IMG/VR virus record: IMGVR_UViG_3300042876_001093
Coordinates: 1 to 22,933 of that record
DNA length: 22,933 nt
Origin: a virus
Reading direction: 5' to 3' (one strand)
Part shown: piece by piece, positions 8,823 through 17,854 of the stretch
Numbering within the stretch: position 1 is the stretch's first letter
Layout: each line of letters opens with the position of its first letter
Notes under the pieces: model-generated
Databases searched by the model: none
What the model saw: the letters and a program-made list of their open reading frames with translations, nothing else
What the model was told of the DNA's origin: nothing
Translations under genes and position numbers: made by a program

Positions 8823-9575
8823 ATGTCTGATTACTATAAAGCTCAACGTGCAAAAAATATCTTTGATCCGGCTAGCTTGGAGCCGTTTAAATTAAGTCGG
8901 AGCAAGGTAGATTTGTTTATTTCTTGTCCTCGCTGTTTCTATTTAGATAGAAAATTAGGAGTGGGACAACCACCGGGGTTTCCTTTTAATCTCAACTCAG
9001 CGGTAGATCATTTATTGAAAAAGGAATTTGATATTCATCGGGCGAATGGTACTCCTCATCCTTTTATGACGGCGTACGGACTAGACGCTGTACCTTTTCA
9101 GCACGAGGAGATAGATAAGTGGCGTGAGAACTTTGTCGGTGTGCAGTTTTTGCATGAACCAACCAATTTGCTACTGACCGGAGCAGTGGATGATGTCTGG
9201 ATAAATCCAGCCAAGGAGCTGATCGTTGTGGATTACAAAGCTACCTCTAAAGATAAGGAAGTGACTCTAGATGAGGAATGGCAGGATGGCTATCGGAGAC
9301 AGATGGAATTTTATCAGTGGCTTCTACGCCAAAAAGGTTTCACGGTGGCGGATACTGGCTATTTTGTGTATTGCAATGGCAAAAAGGATAAAGAGGCGTT
9401 TGACGGCAAACTAGAGTTTGATGTAAAACTGCTCCCTTATACTGGCAAGACGGACTGGATTGAACCAACTCTATTGGCCATTAAAAAGTGTCTGCTGGGT
9501 GATACCATGCCAGAAGCTAGTCAGGAGTGTGACTTCTGTAATTATCGAGCAGCAGTCGAAAAAGTTAGTAAATAA
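8823..9575 (+). CDS. Cas4/RecB-like PD-(D/E)XK nuclease
   Basis: 250 residues. Motifs in order: Cys35-x2-Cys38 in SCPRC; His63; Asp124 in TGAVDDV; Asp137-x-Lys139 in VVDYKA; Gln160-x3-Tyr164 (the Q-x3-Y motif of RecB-family nucleases); Cys223; and Cys236-x2-Cys239 in ECDFC. The cysteines at both ends suggest an iron-sulphur cluster as in Cas4/AddB, although the spacing is not classical Cas4 (C...CxxC...C). There is no CRISPR array or other cas gene here, so a Cas role is unlikely. Its ATG follows the res stop immediately and the helicase gene begins two bases after its own stop. A joint nuclease-helicase function in defence or repair is therefore a reasonable inference. Confidence 0.75.
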   Translation: MSDYYKAQRAKNIFDPASLEPFKLSRSKVDLFISCPRCFYLDRKLGVGQPPGFPFNLNSAVDHLLKKEFDIHRANGTPHPFMTAYGLDAVPFQHEEIDKWRENFVGVQFLHEPTNLLLTGAVDDVWINPAKELIVVDYKATSKDKEVTLDEEWQDGYRRQMEFYQWLLRQKGFTVADTGYFVYCNGKKDKEAFDGKLEFDVKLLPYTGKTDWIEPTLLAIKKCLLGDTMPEASQECDFCNYRAAVEKVSK

Positions 9576-9577
9576 GT

Positions 9578-11185
9578 ATGACTTTTCTACCTAAAATATT
9601 TAATGCTTTCTCCAAACATACGGCTAAGAGCGTGACTTCCAATGTGGCCGAGGATACAAGCAATATCGAGGTAACTCCCGAGTACCAGCAGGTGCTCGGT
9701 TTTCTTCAGAGCGGTGCTCCAATTACCTTGGTAAGCGGTGCTGGTGGAACTGGCAAGTCCACTCTGATTAAATATCTAGAAAAAACTTTGCATCGCAAAA
9801 TTGTTAAATTGGCACCAACGGGGGTGGCTGCGATTAATGTTGGTGGACAAACGCTCCATTCGTTTTTTCAACTTCCGCACCAAATTCTCACCAAAGACCA
9901 TGTGAAGCGGATATATCAGAAAAAGTTGTATCAACAGATTGGGTTGCTGATTATTGATGAGGTTTCCATGGTACGACCAGATGTTTTGGATGCCATAGAT
10001 TACTTTTTGCGGATCAATGGTCCTGACGGAGCAAGACCATTCGGAGGAGTTCAGCTATTGCTGATAGGGGATCATTTTCAGCTTCCTCCGGTGACTCCAA
10101 CAGCAGAGGATGCCATTCTCAGGCAAATGGGATACAACTTTGAACGACACTACTGGTTTCATGCTAAGTGTGTGCAAGACTTGCCAATTGAATATGTTGA
10201 ACTCACTCATATCTACCGACAAACTGATGCCCATTTTATTAGTCTTTTGAGTAAGATTCGGATTGGCAATGATTTAGTCAATGTAATTAAGGAAATCAAT
10301 GAGAAATGTTTTGATACAGAATATCAATCCGATCTATGCACAACAGTAACTGCCACCAATAGAACGGCTGACTTTATCAATCAAGCAAAGTTTGATGCCC
10401 TGCCAGGTCAGGTTTACAAATTTGAGGGATACATCGATGGCAAGTTTGCCGCCGAAAAGGAAAAGCTACCCTCTCCATCGGAACTGTTTTTGAAGAAGGG
10501 AACTCGAGTGATGTTCACTAAGAATGATTCACGGAAGAGGTGGATAAATGGAAGTGCTGGGATTGTCGAGGAGGTCGACGAAAAAGAAATCAGAGTAAAG
10601 ATGGTCAGCTCTGGTTTGGTTCATTCGGTAGAAAAAGCCAAATGGCAAAATCTGAAATATGTTTATAACCAAAAGACAGAGAAGCTCGATACGGAGATCG
10701 TTGGGGAATATGTGCAGTATCCGCTGAAGTGGGGCTGGGCTATTACTATCCATAAGGCCCAGGGTAAAACTTTAGATGAGATTATTATCGACCTGGGTAA
10801 CGGAGGGGCATTTGAGACGGGTCAGGTCTATGTGGCTCTGAGCCGTTGTCGGACGCTGGAGAATATTCATCTGAGACGACCTCTGAACCTTAGCGATGTA
10901 AAGTGGTGTCCAATAATTAAGACATTTGACGATTATTTATCTGGCCGGATAAAAGTGTCCGAATCTCACAACCTTGAGCTGTCTCATCGAGAGCAGTTGC
11001 TGGATAAGGGTGAAACAAATAAATCTTATGAGCCTTGGACAACTAAAGAAGATGAAGATTTAATTGCGGAGTACGAAGTACTAGGACGCTCTGTCAGCGA
11101 ATTGGCGTTAATGCATAAACGGACAGTCGGAGCCATTCGTTCTAGATTGGACAAGCTGGGAGTTACCGAAGCCGTGCCTCGATAA
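9578..11185 (+). CDS. Pif1/RecD-like superfamily 1 DNA helicase
   Basis: 535 residues. Walker A GAGGTGKS is at 54-61, followed by the LAPTGVAAINVGGQTLHSFF segment characteristic of Pif1. Motif II is LLIIDEVSM, motif III GDHFQLPP, and the C-terminal WAITIHKAQGKTLDE and YVALSRCRT motifs are all present. The last 55 or so residues hold a tryptophan-containing helical module (PWTTKEDEDLIAEYEVLG...) that looks like a Myb/SANT or helix-turn-helix fold and may bind DNA. Pif1 enzymes unwind DNA 5' to 3'. It is last in the operon with mod, res and the Cas4-like gene, and faces the terminase gene with a 19-base gap between the two stops. Confidence 0.9.
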   Translation: MTFLPKIFNAFSKHTAKSVTSNVAEDTSNIEVTPEYQQVLGFLQSGAPITLVSGAGGTGKSTLIKYLEKTLHRKIVKLAPTGVAAINVGGQTLHSFFQLPHQILTKDHVKRIYQKKLYQQIGLLIIDEVSMVRPDVLDAIDYFLRINGPDGARPFGGVQLLLIGDHFQLPPVTPTAEDAILRQMGYNFERHYWFHAKCVQDLPIEYVELTHIYRQTDAHFISLLSKIRIGNDLVNVIKEINEKCFDTEYQSDLCTTVTATNRTADFINQAKFDALPGQVYKFEGYIDGKFAAEKEKLPSPSELFLKKGTRVMFTKNDSRKRWINGSAGIVEEVDEKEIRVKMVSSGLVHSVEKAKWQNLKYVYNQKTEKLDTEIVGEYVQYPLKWGWAITIHKAQGKTLDEIIIDLGNGGAFETGQVYVALSRCRTLENIHLRRPLNLSDVKWCPIIKTFDDYLSGRIKVSESHNLELSHREQLLDKGETNKSYEPWTTKEDEDLIAEYEVLGRSVSELALMHKRTVGAIRSRLDKLGVTEAVPR

Positions 11186-11204
11186 CCCCTTGATGGCTTG
11201 GACC

Positions 11205-12731
11205 CTAGCCGAATAATCTAGTCCATCCGCCACCCCCAGAGAATTCGTCATCAATTGGATTATGTGTATGCCATTTCGCAATAACTGGGTCACGGTTTGG
11301 TTTGTTATATTTCATTGCCATTGACGCAAGGATTGTATACGCGTCTGCTAGATCATCATGTTTTTCGACTCCAAACCCAATTAGCTGAGTGATAAGCGGT
11401 TTGGCTCCGGTTCTGGGGAAAAGTAGACGACCCTCCTTCATCAAATGGGTTGTCATTGATAATCTTGTTCGTTTATCGCTTCCCTGGGTTGAGCATCCTT
11501 CGGCCTCAACACCGAGATACTTTAAGTCCTGACCAAAAGCTTCTTGGAAAGAAGTATTGTCGAACCAGAGTTTAACGGGGTAGCCACAATCCCGATAATC
11601 GGTGTATATGTCAGCGGCCGTGCGCTTGGCGGTGGGGAAGTCCATTCGTTTGTTGATCGAATCAGGCAATATATAGATTTTCATATTTTCCTCTCTGCCA
11701 TAAACGGCTCCACACACGATGGCGGTGTAATCGGCCGACTCTTTTTCGGAGATGGCTAGATCAACAGCAATGCCGATATACTGTAAATCGGTTAAGCGAT
11801 CATCACTTCTGCTGGGCGGAAGCTTATCGTAGTAATGAATCCAATTGGGATGAACTGCTCGTTCTGAATCCGAAATGATTTTTAACAGATATTCTCGGCT
11901 CCAAGCAGCCAGATCGCCCAACTTCTTTTTCTCAGCATTGATACTGTCTTGATCCGGATACTTACCTAGCCACAAGCATTCACCTTGAGCGTTGAAGAGG
12001 GGATAGAATTTAAAGATTCCATCTCGCTTGCCATTCTTAATCTCGTTTCTCAATCGCATGATCAATGAATCCTCGTGCAGTAAGTTGCCAATAACAATGA
12101 TGCGGGTGTTTTTGCTACCGGCCGGAATTAGGTCACCATTGAACCAGTCATAAGTTTTATCTCGGCCTTCTCTGGTTCTGACCGAACCAAAATCTTCAAC
12201 GTCATCGGCGATGATCAAGTCAGGGCGATATTTACCATGTCTAATTCCTCGAATACCTTCTTCAACCGAAGCTACGGTGATGCGAGCTCCGTATCGTTCT
12301 AGCTCTAATGTCCCTCCACCCCATTTGGTTCGTTCGCTTTTGAATGGTCCCATGTCAGATTTTAACAACCCATTTTCGCTCAGCTCCTTGCGAAGATTGT
12401 CGAAGATACGTTTGACCATTGATTGAGTCCGGCTAGTAATTAGGACGTGCTTGCGTTGCTGGTTGCCCATAATTGCCCACAGCGGATACGATAAACTCAT
12501 ATAGGTGGACTTAGCCGATCCCCTAAAGGCGCAAATGACTAAGAACTTTAGGCTTTCATCTTGGGTTAGGTCGAACATCTCCTTTTGAAACGGAGCGGTT
12601 ACGTATTCGACGTGATCGGCCAAATACATATGGAAGAAAAGAAGGTGGCTTGAGCGGGCCGCTTCAATTCGTAGTTTTTTGTTATTCACGATTTGGTTAA
12701 TCCAGGAGTTCAGTTCATTCTGATTTAGCAT
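11205..12731 (-). CDS. terL: Phage terminase large subunit
   Basis: 508 residues. ATPase domain: a Walker A-like AFRGSAKST at 68-76, and Walker B DLIIADDVEDF from about 171 with catalytic acidic residues. The C-terminal nuclease domain has the Asp of IGIAVDLAIS and the HDDLADAYTI segment. TerL powers packaging of phage DNA into proheads and cuts the concatemer. The start has GGAGG spaced five bases from ATG and overlaps the terS 3' end by 17 bases. Portal, protease and capsid genes normally follow terL. Here the next thing is the convergent Pif1 gene, so the module is a remnant or belongs to a satellite-like element. Confidence 0.9.
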   Translation of the reverse strand: MLNQNELNSWINQIVNNKKLRIEAARSSHLLFFHMYLADHVEYVTAPFQKEMFDLTQDESLKFLVICAFRGSAKSTYMSLSYPLWAIMGNQQRKHVLITSRTQSMVKRIFDNLRKELSENGLLKSDMGPFKSERTKWGGGTLELERYGARITVASVEEGIRGIRHGKYRPDLIIADDVEDFGSVRTREGRDKTYDWFNGDLIPAGSKNTRIIVIGNLLHEDSLIMRLRNEIKNGKRDGIFKFYPLFNAQGECLWLGKYPDQDSINAEKKKLGDLAAWSREYLLKIISDSERAVHPNWIHYYDKLPPSRSDDRLTDLQYIGIAVDLAISEKESADYTAIVCGAVYGREENMKIYILPDSINKRMDFPTAKRTAADIYTDYRDCGYPVKLWFDNTSFQEAFGQDLKYLGVEAEGCSTQGSDKRTRLSMTTHLMKEGRLLFPRTGAKPLITQLIGFGVEKHDDLADAYTILASMAMKYNKPNRDPVIAKWHTHNPIDDEFSGGGGWTRLFG

Positions 12732-13131
12732 TTTTACCTCCAGTTGTTTTACTTTGATATACGCCAGCGAGTGACAGCGCTTTTTTAATGAGAGCTCGTT
12801 GGGCTGGTGTTAAGGGACTCTCCTTGCTTTCAACCTTCGCCATTACTTGCAACTTCTCGGCATAGGATGAGTGCCTATTGCGGAGCCAAAATTGGATCGC
12901 AGTCATGTTTTGGTTTTTAATTGCTGTCAGCAATTGAGATTCGGCAAGATCGTTAATTAGATCGCATCCTTCAGCCAATGCTTTATCCACTTGCTGGGCG
13001 AAAGTTTTACTTTCAGATTTCCAGCGGTAAAAGGTGGCTCGACTGATGCCGGTCTTCTGACAAGCGGTGGCTACAATAGGTGTCCGACGAAGAATCTCTA
13101 GCACTTCTTCTTTTTGGCTCTTGGTTTTCAT
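12715..13131 (-). CDS. terS: Phage terminase small subunit-like protein
   Basis: 138 residues. Residues about 5-35 form a helix-turn-helix (EEVLEILRRTPIVATACQK, then GISRATFYRWK) as in phBC6A51-type small terminases. A helical, charged region follows (AIQFWLRNRHSSYAEK) and a lysine-rich tail. TerS recognises the phage packaging site and passes it to TerL. Its ATG overlaps the methyltransferase stop as ATGA, and its end overlaps the terL start, so the three genes form one operon. Confidence 0.8.
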   Translation of the reverse strand: MKTKSQKEEVLEILRRTPIVATACQKTGISRATFYRWKSESKTFAQQVDKALAEGCDLINDLAESQLLTAIKNQNMTAIQFWLRNRHSSYAEKLQVMAKVESKESPLTPAQRALIKKALSLAGVYQSKTTGGKNAKSE

Positions 13132-14444
13132 AGCTTTACCGCCTTTCTGCCTGACAACCGCTCCCAGCGGTTAATAATCACCTGAGCGTAAGTGGGAACC
13201 TTTTCCATTAGGTAGCATCGTCGACCCATTTTTTCGCAAGCAATTAGGGTCGAACCGCTTCCGCCAAAAGGCTCTATTACAAGGTCGCCTCGTTTTGTTA
13301 GCACCTTTAAGTAGGGGATAAGCACCTCCAGTGGTTTGGTGCCAAAGATTATTCCCTGCTGTGAGCTTTTAGCATCGACGGCGTTATGTTGAATGAAGTC
13401 AGTTGGCTGATACTGCTTTCCTTTTTCGTAACCCTCCCAATGTGGTTTACCGGAAGTGGCAAACAGAGCATTCTCGTATTCGTTCTGGAACAATTCTTCT
13501 TCGGGTTCAGTATTAAGCTCAACTTCACCAGCCGTGCCGACCAGAGCGATATCCGTTTTTGAAAAGAACTTGTATTTTGCGGCGAACCCTTGGTTGCGCG
13601 TTGGCACAAACCAAGTAATGGTGTTGCGCCAACGCCAATGTTTTTCTAATTCGTTCCAAATGGTTCGAAGATTTTTCGGATTTTCAAAGATGATGATTGA
13701 GAAATCCGGTTTCTGTATCTTGGCTACATTAGCCATCCAATTTGTGGTAAAATTGGGGAGTAGAATGTCTGTTTCGAGGTAACGCCTGTCCCTTTTGAAC
13801 CCAAATCCCTCTGTCGCTTTCCCATGCTTCTTCTTGCCGGATAAATAGTCCAAAAGATAAGGTGGATCAGTAAAGCACATATCTGCTTTCTCGTTGCCCA
13901 TTAGTTTCAGCACATCAGCTTCGGTTGTCGAGTCGCCGCACATTAACCGATGGTCGCCAAGTTGCCAAACATCTCCCTTCTGAACTTCAATCGACTTGAT
14001 GTTCAATTTATCCAACTCTTTTTTGAGATCGAATACCTCAGGAGTTTCATCGATGCCAATAATTTCATCCATCTCTTCACTGGTGAACCCGACATCTTCC
14101 AGTAGGGAAGGGTCGAATTCGGCCAGTAACTTATAATCCCAATCTCCGACGTTTTTGTTTAATCGGATTACTAACTCTTTTTCTTTCTCGATATCGGTAA
14201 TACGCAAATAGATCACAGGTATTTCTTTAATACCGAGATCCTTTGCTATCTTTAGGCGGAAATTTCCGCCCAGTACTACGTCTTCTCGACCGGGTGCACT
14301 GTTTACAATAATTGGGTCTACTAGACCAAATTTTTGTATACTTGCAGTCAATTGTTCGACTGCTAAAACATCCCACTTGCGTGGGTTTCCACCATATGGC
14401 TTCAATTGAGAAGCCGGGACATAGAGAACCTTTAGGTCACTCAT
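13128..14444 (-). CDS. ParB-like domain fused to DNA adenine methyltransferase
   Basis: 438 residues from the chosen start. Residues 8-85 are a ParB/Srx-like domain (GGNPRKW and VLGGNFRLKIAKDLG). A linker leads to a beta-class methyltransferase with DPPY at 193-196 and EPFGGSGS at about 391-398. Such fusions are frequent in phages beside terminase genes and probably methylate phage DNA against host restriction. An in-frame ATG at 14498 would add 18 residues, but AGGAGG lies six bases before the ATG at 14444 and MSDLKVLYV is the usual-looking ParB start, so 14444 is preferred. First gene of the packaging operon. Confidence 0.88.
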   Translation of the reverse strand: MSDLKVLYVPASQLKPYGGNPRKWDVLAVEQLTASIQKFGLVDPIIVNSAPGREDVVLGGNFRLKIAKDLGIKEIPVIYLRITDIEKEKELVIRLNKNVGDWDYKLLAEFDPSLLEDVGFTSEEMDEIIGIDETPEVFDLKKELDKLNIKSIEVQKGDVWQLGDHRLMCGDSTTEADVLKLMGNEKADMCFTDPPYLLDYLSGKKKHGKATEGFGFKRDRRYLETDILLPNFTTNWMANVAKIQKPDFSIIIFENPKNLRTIWNELEKHWRWRNTITWFVPTRNQGFAAKYKFFSKTDIALVGTAGEVELNTEPEEELFQNEYENALFATSGKPHWEGYEKGKQYQPTDFIQHNAVDAKSSQQGIIFGTKPLEVLIPYLKVLTKRGDLVIEPFGGSGSTLIACEKMGRRCYLMEKVPTYAQVIINRWERLSGRKAVKL

Positions 14445-14450
14445 AATGAG

Positions 14451-14456
14451 CCTCCT
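14451..14456 (-). promoter_or_regulatory. Ribosome binding site deciding the 14444 start
   Basis: AGGAGG on the minus strand lies six bases upstream of the ATG at 14444. The alternative ATG at 14498 has no comparable site. Confidence 0.8.
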
Positions 14457-14567
14457 ATTTTTAACTGGTATGCGTGTAACCGCGCACACTCGAAGCACTT
14501 AACAAATGCCCATCAAGTTAAAAACAGACTTGGCTCAATCGTGCCCTAATTGTGAAGTTACACTAAT

Positions 14568-14595
14568 ATTGTAGCAAGTCGAATGGCAATGTCAA
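14568..14595 (-). promoter_or_regulatory. Near-consensus sigma70-type promoter of the packaging operon
   Basis: On the minus strand TTGACA (14595-14590), a 16-base spacer and TACAAT (14573-14568) precede the ParB-methyltransferase gene. This is the strongest promoter match in the window. Transcription should begin near 14561, leaving a leader of about 115 bases. Confidence 0.75.
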
Positions 14596-14686
14596 AATAA
14601 TCGGCTTCCAGAGTCTAAATAACTCTACGCTACTCTACTAGCTTGTGACATATCATGACACGGCCAACACCTATGGGGGGTGAGAG

Positions 14687-14712
14687 TATAATAGTTGTGG
14701 GGCGATAGCCCC
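14687..14712 (+). promoter_or_regulatory. Candidate promoter and short leader hairpin for the 14726 operon
   Basis: TATAAT at 14687-14692 is a perfect -10 box, but no good -35 is visible at 16-18 bases. It is followed by GGGGC-GATA-GCCCC (14699-14712) and GTTTTC, placing a small perfect hairpin at the expected 5' end of the mRNA, 13 bases before the ATG. It may protect the 5' end or affect ribosome access. Confidence 0.5.
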
Positions 14713-14725
14713 GTTTTCTAAAACT

Positions 14726-17176
14726 ATGAAGCGATTACTTAAAATCAAGTGGGTGGCAACTGCTTATGGCTGGTTGAAAAATCAGTGGGTTCTTCGCAAA
14801 CACCAATTAGTAATTTGGCATCTAAGAAGTTCGCTGGTTCTCCGATTCAGATGGCAAGCATTCTGGTACGGGATTGCACTGTACGAACAATGGATAAAAA
14901 CCGTTGTCATCTTAGGGGCGGTGATTGGTGTTTCATGGCGAATATCTTTATCGATTGACCTTGGTGCTCTAGAATCTGCGGCAATCGGTAGCTATTTTAT
15001 CACTGCTGCTGCAATGATCGGAGGCATCTTGGCGATAGTTTTTTCACTAGCACTATTTGCCCAACAGTCAGCTGCGGATATGTATTCTTCTCGTTTTTTT
15101 GAGATTTACACTCATGATTTGACTAGCAAGTTCAACTATTTCTTTATTGTTGGGATTACTCTGGCATTCTTTTGGATAGGAGTATTCCTTTTGGGCAGAG
15201 GTGAAACTCCACTCGGCCTTTGGTCATGGAGTGTGCCAATATCGATTGTGCTGATTGCCACGGTGTTTGTTCTAATCGATTGGCAACATAAAAATGTTCG
15301 CACAAAAACAAATCCAGTTCAGGCCATTCGTTTTCTTGAAAGGATGGCCTTACGGTTCTTGAAGGATACAGACAAGCAAGCCAGAGCTATTGGGAAAGTT
15401 GTGAGATCAATGGGGGTGGCGAGTTCGGATGCTACGGCTGTGGCTTCTGCGTACCATCATGGACTTTCTCCTCGTCTTGCCGATCTGGATCGCCAGATTG
15501 AGAACCTATTTGAAATTTCCATGAAGCTATCTGAGAAACAGGAAGTGAAAACCACCAATGAAGGTCTTAATTCTGTCTGTCGGATCCTGAATCAATACTT
15601 TGTTCTCAGGTCCGATACCTCGCTGATTTTGCCATCCACAGTGTCTATCTTTGCACAAGAGAGTGACAGTCAGGACTTCATAGGTCGCAATTTGGAGCGG
15701 TTCAATAATGCTGGTGAAAAATTCATGGATACTCAGCGTACAGAGAATGCAGTGTTTATTGTTAGAGTGTACGAGTCGTTAGCAGAACACGCCAAGAAAA
15801 TGAAGTTCGCTGGACCGCTCAAGAACAATCCTATCCTTGAACAAGTCAGCGGATATTTTAATACTTATGTCAGCAGTGCTATCAGGAAGCAGGATCAGGA
15901 GGTCATATTTCAATCGATCAAAGCACTGCAAAGATTCGCCAACATTGCTATTGATCTGAAGATAACAACGTTGTTGTTGGGGGCGCAGAAGCCACTTCAA
16001 GACATCGCGATTTTCGGGCTTGCTCAGAAGCTTACTTTTCTAGTAGATAGTGTCACCAAGACTCAAGTCAGCATTGTTGACCATCTTATTTTTGGTGATA
16101 GTTTCAACGCCGAATTTACGGCTGACGGATGGTTCGAGAGCCTAAAGGCTATTACTGTTTATTATCAGATAGCGCTCAAAGAGACTTATTTGCCGGACGA
16201 TTTTACAACAAGAATGGGTTTGTCTGCCCCCTATGAGAAGTTGATTGAGCTGGTCGGCGTAAGGAGCCAGGTAATGATAGATCAATTTGAAGATGGAAAA
16301 GTACCTGATGACTTGGATAGTCTTATGCATTTGTTTGAATCGACGGGTAAACATCTCCGCGAACTATCGGAAGCAATCAAGGATTGTGATAGTACATTAA
16401 TCGATACAATTGGTAGGTTGATAGAGGTTATCAATAGAGCCATAGTCATCCTACTAACCTTTAAGAATCTTCCACGGGAAGCTAGGGTGGAGTTGGAAAA
16501 AAGATTGGGATGGAATATTCATTTGCCATCGTGGTTTGCACATTATGCAGAGTCTTTTAGAGCGTCCAATGCATTTAGCACTTTGATAGATGCCGTCGCT
16601 AAAACTGGGTTGTTGGTATATGATCGCAAACTCGATGACCATTTTATCGGAGATTGTGTTAATTCACTGTATAGTATTGCGAACCATGCTTTGGCAAAAA
16701 TTCAGGATGGGTCGGGTTATGATGAACCTCGGATTATGAAAAAGATCTGTTACTTTGGGATATTAGCAAAGAAAGATGGCAACAAGCCGTTGCTAACCGA
16801 AGTGGGAACAAAGGTTTATGAATTCGAACAAAACCACTTTGATAGATATTTAGCCGATGTCAAATTGCCCGAGGGTGTCGATCCAGAGAAGGTGCTGGGC
16901 ATGGTTAGTAAAAATCAGCTTGAAAACGAGATGTATCGGTGGAGAGAAGACTTTGCTCGAGAGCATTATAACGGTCACCGTATCATGGATAGTGCAAGCG
17001 ATAGAATGCATGATTTGATTAGTGTTGAAGATATCGATTGGTTTATCTTTGAAGTGTGGGGGTCATTCCCGTCTCACTCGTTGATTGAACCTGGCATCAA
17101 GTCATTGTTCGAGGACAAGGCCAGACGAGGAATGATTAGAAGGATTATCGACTTAATCAATAGGCATGGAATTTGA
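14726..17176 (+). CDS. Large multi-pass membrane protein of unknown function
   Basis: 816 residues. A basic, tryptophan-rich N-terminus leads to about four hydrophobic segments (57-75, 91-111, 137-157, 167-184). A long, mostly helical cytosolic or periplasmic region follows (about 190-816) without catalytic motifs that I can recognise. The membrane part loosely recalls DUF2254-type proteins, but I would not assign it. The 3' end overlaps the next gene by 11 bases and the run continues through overlapping genes to the AbiV-like protein. It may be the sensor or effector partner of an abortive-infection locus. That is inference from position only. Confidence 0.6.
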   Translation: MKRLLKIKWVATAYGWLKNQWVLRKHQLVIWHLRSSLVLRFRWQAFWYGIALYEQWIKTVVILGAVIGVSWRISLSIDLGALESAAIGSYFITAAAMIGGILAIVFSLALFAQQSAADMYSSRFFEIYTHDLTSKFNYFFIVGITLAFFWIGVFLLGRGETPLGLWSWSVPISIVLIATVFVLIDWQHKNVRTKTNPVQAIRFLERMALRFLKDTDKQARAIGKVVRSMGVASSDATAVASAYHHGLSPRLADLDRQIENLFEISMKLSEKQEVKTTNEGLNSVCRILNQYFVLRSDTSLILPSTVSIFAQESDSQDFIGRNLERFNNAGEKFMDTQRTENAVFIVRVYESLAEHAKKMKFAGPLKNNPILEQVSGYFNTYVSSAIRKQDQEVIFQSIKALQRFANIAIDLKITTLLLGAQKPLQDIAIFGLAQKLTFLVDSVTKTQVSIVDHLIFGDSFNAEFTADGWFESLKAITVYYQIALKETYLPDDFTTRMGLSAPYEKLIELVGVRSQVMIDQFEDGKVPDDLDSLMHLFESTGKHLRELSEAIKDCDSTLIDTIGRLIEVINRAIVILLTFKNLPREARVELEKRLGWNIHLPSWFAHYAESFRASNAFSTLIDAVAKTGLLVYDRKLDDHFIGDCVNSLYSIANHALAKIQDGSGYDEPRIMKKICYFGILAKKDGNKPLLTEVGTKVYEFEQNHFDRYLADVKLPEGVDPEKVLGMVSKNQLENEMYRWREDFAREHYNGHRIMDSASDRMHDLISVEDIDWFIFEVWGSFPSHSLIEPGIKSLFEDKARRGMIRRIIDLINRHGI

Positions 17177-17690
17177 TTTAGTAAAGTTACAAAACAGTTA
17201 CTTTGAAGCCGCAAGAGCTAACGCAGATATTGCTAACGAGATGATGTCTAAAACCCACGGTTGGCTTTTGGCATTGGCGACTGCCGAACTAGCATTTGTC
17301 GGCTACTTTGTTACCGGTGGGCTTGGCCTGACTAATAATCCCGTAGATCGCTGGTTATTATATATATCAGTTTGCCTGATATTGCTAAATTTTGTTTTCT
17401 TTTTTGCTGGTTCTTTTTATCAGAGAGCCCATGTATTGAAAAGTGCTAGACAGTATTACCATCTGAGCCAAAAAGTAACGAAGATGATTCAGGAGACGGG
17501 ATCTATTTTGAAAGCAAACCAACTACCCGATAACTTGCTTGACACTCATATAAAAGCCTTGAAAACAAATGCTATTGCTAACAAACTATTTTTGGTTTCC
17601 TTTGGACTTGTTGGATTGTCCACCTTACTCCTAATGTTTTTTGTCTATCGAATTATCTTTTACCCATGCAACTCACCGATAAAGAAATAG
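17166..17690 (+). CDS. Three-segment membrane protein, unknown
   Basis: 174 residues with hydrophobic segments at about 31-51, 63-84 and 141-164, and a helical, polar stretch of about 55 residues between the second and third. No family recognised. The ATG lies inside the end of the preceding membrane-protein gene and the stop lies inside the following small gene, so the four genes are almost certainly one transcription unit. The layout (a membrane helix pair, a coiled region, then a helix) resembles SLATT-type defence-associated membrane proteins, but I cannot confirm that from motifs. Confidence 0.6.
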   Translation: MEFDLVKLQNSYFEAARANADIANEMMSKTHGWLLALATAELAFVGYFVTGGLGLTNNPVDRWLLYISVCLILLNFVFFFAGSFYQRAHVLKSARQYYHLSQKVTKMIQETGSILKANQLPDNLLDTHIKALKTNAIANKLFLVSFGLVGLSTLLLMFFVYRIIFYPCNSPIKK

Positions 17691-17854
17691 CCGAATTCCA
17701 ACGAATTTACGAGAAGGAGTTTGGAGTCAAAATTAGCAAAAAGGATGCCCTGGAGCAGGGCACTAAGTTAATAAACTTAGTGAAGGTAGTTTATCAGCCG
17801 ATTCCCGAATCCTACCATCAAGATTCTCAAGAGTCTTCTATAATACAGCCATGA
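17666..17854 (+). CDS. Small conserved-type protein (62 aa), common in CPR genomes
   Basis: 62 residues, acidic and helical. The pattern LTDKEIAEFQRIYEKEFGVK then SKKDALEQGTKLINLVKVVYQP matches, from memory, a short protein found beside many unrelated operons in Patescibacteria. Its function is unknown. It starts inside the upstream membrane-protein gene (25-base overlap) and its stop overlaps the AbiV-like ATG as ATGA. These overlaps support that it is a real, translated gene. Confidence 0.65.
   Translation: MQLTDKEIAEFQRIYEKEFGVKISKKDALEQGTKLINLVKVVYQPIPESYHQDSQESSIIQP

Noticed and set aside
8823-9575. A cas4 gene of a CRISPR system
   Set aside because: No repeat-spacer array and no cas1, cas2 or effector gene in the window. 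The neighbours are type III restriction genes and a helicase.
14445-14498. The longer start (ATG at 14498) of the ParB-methyltransferase
   Set aside because: AGGAGG sits at ideal spacing before the ATG at 14444, and the extra 18 residues look like translated leader.
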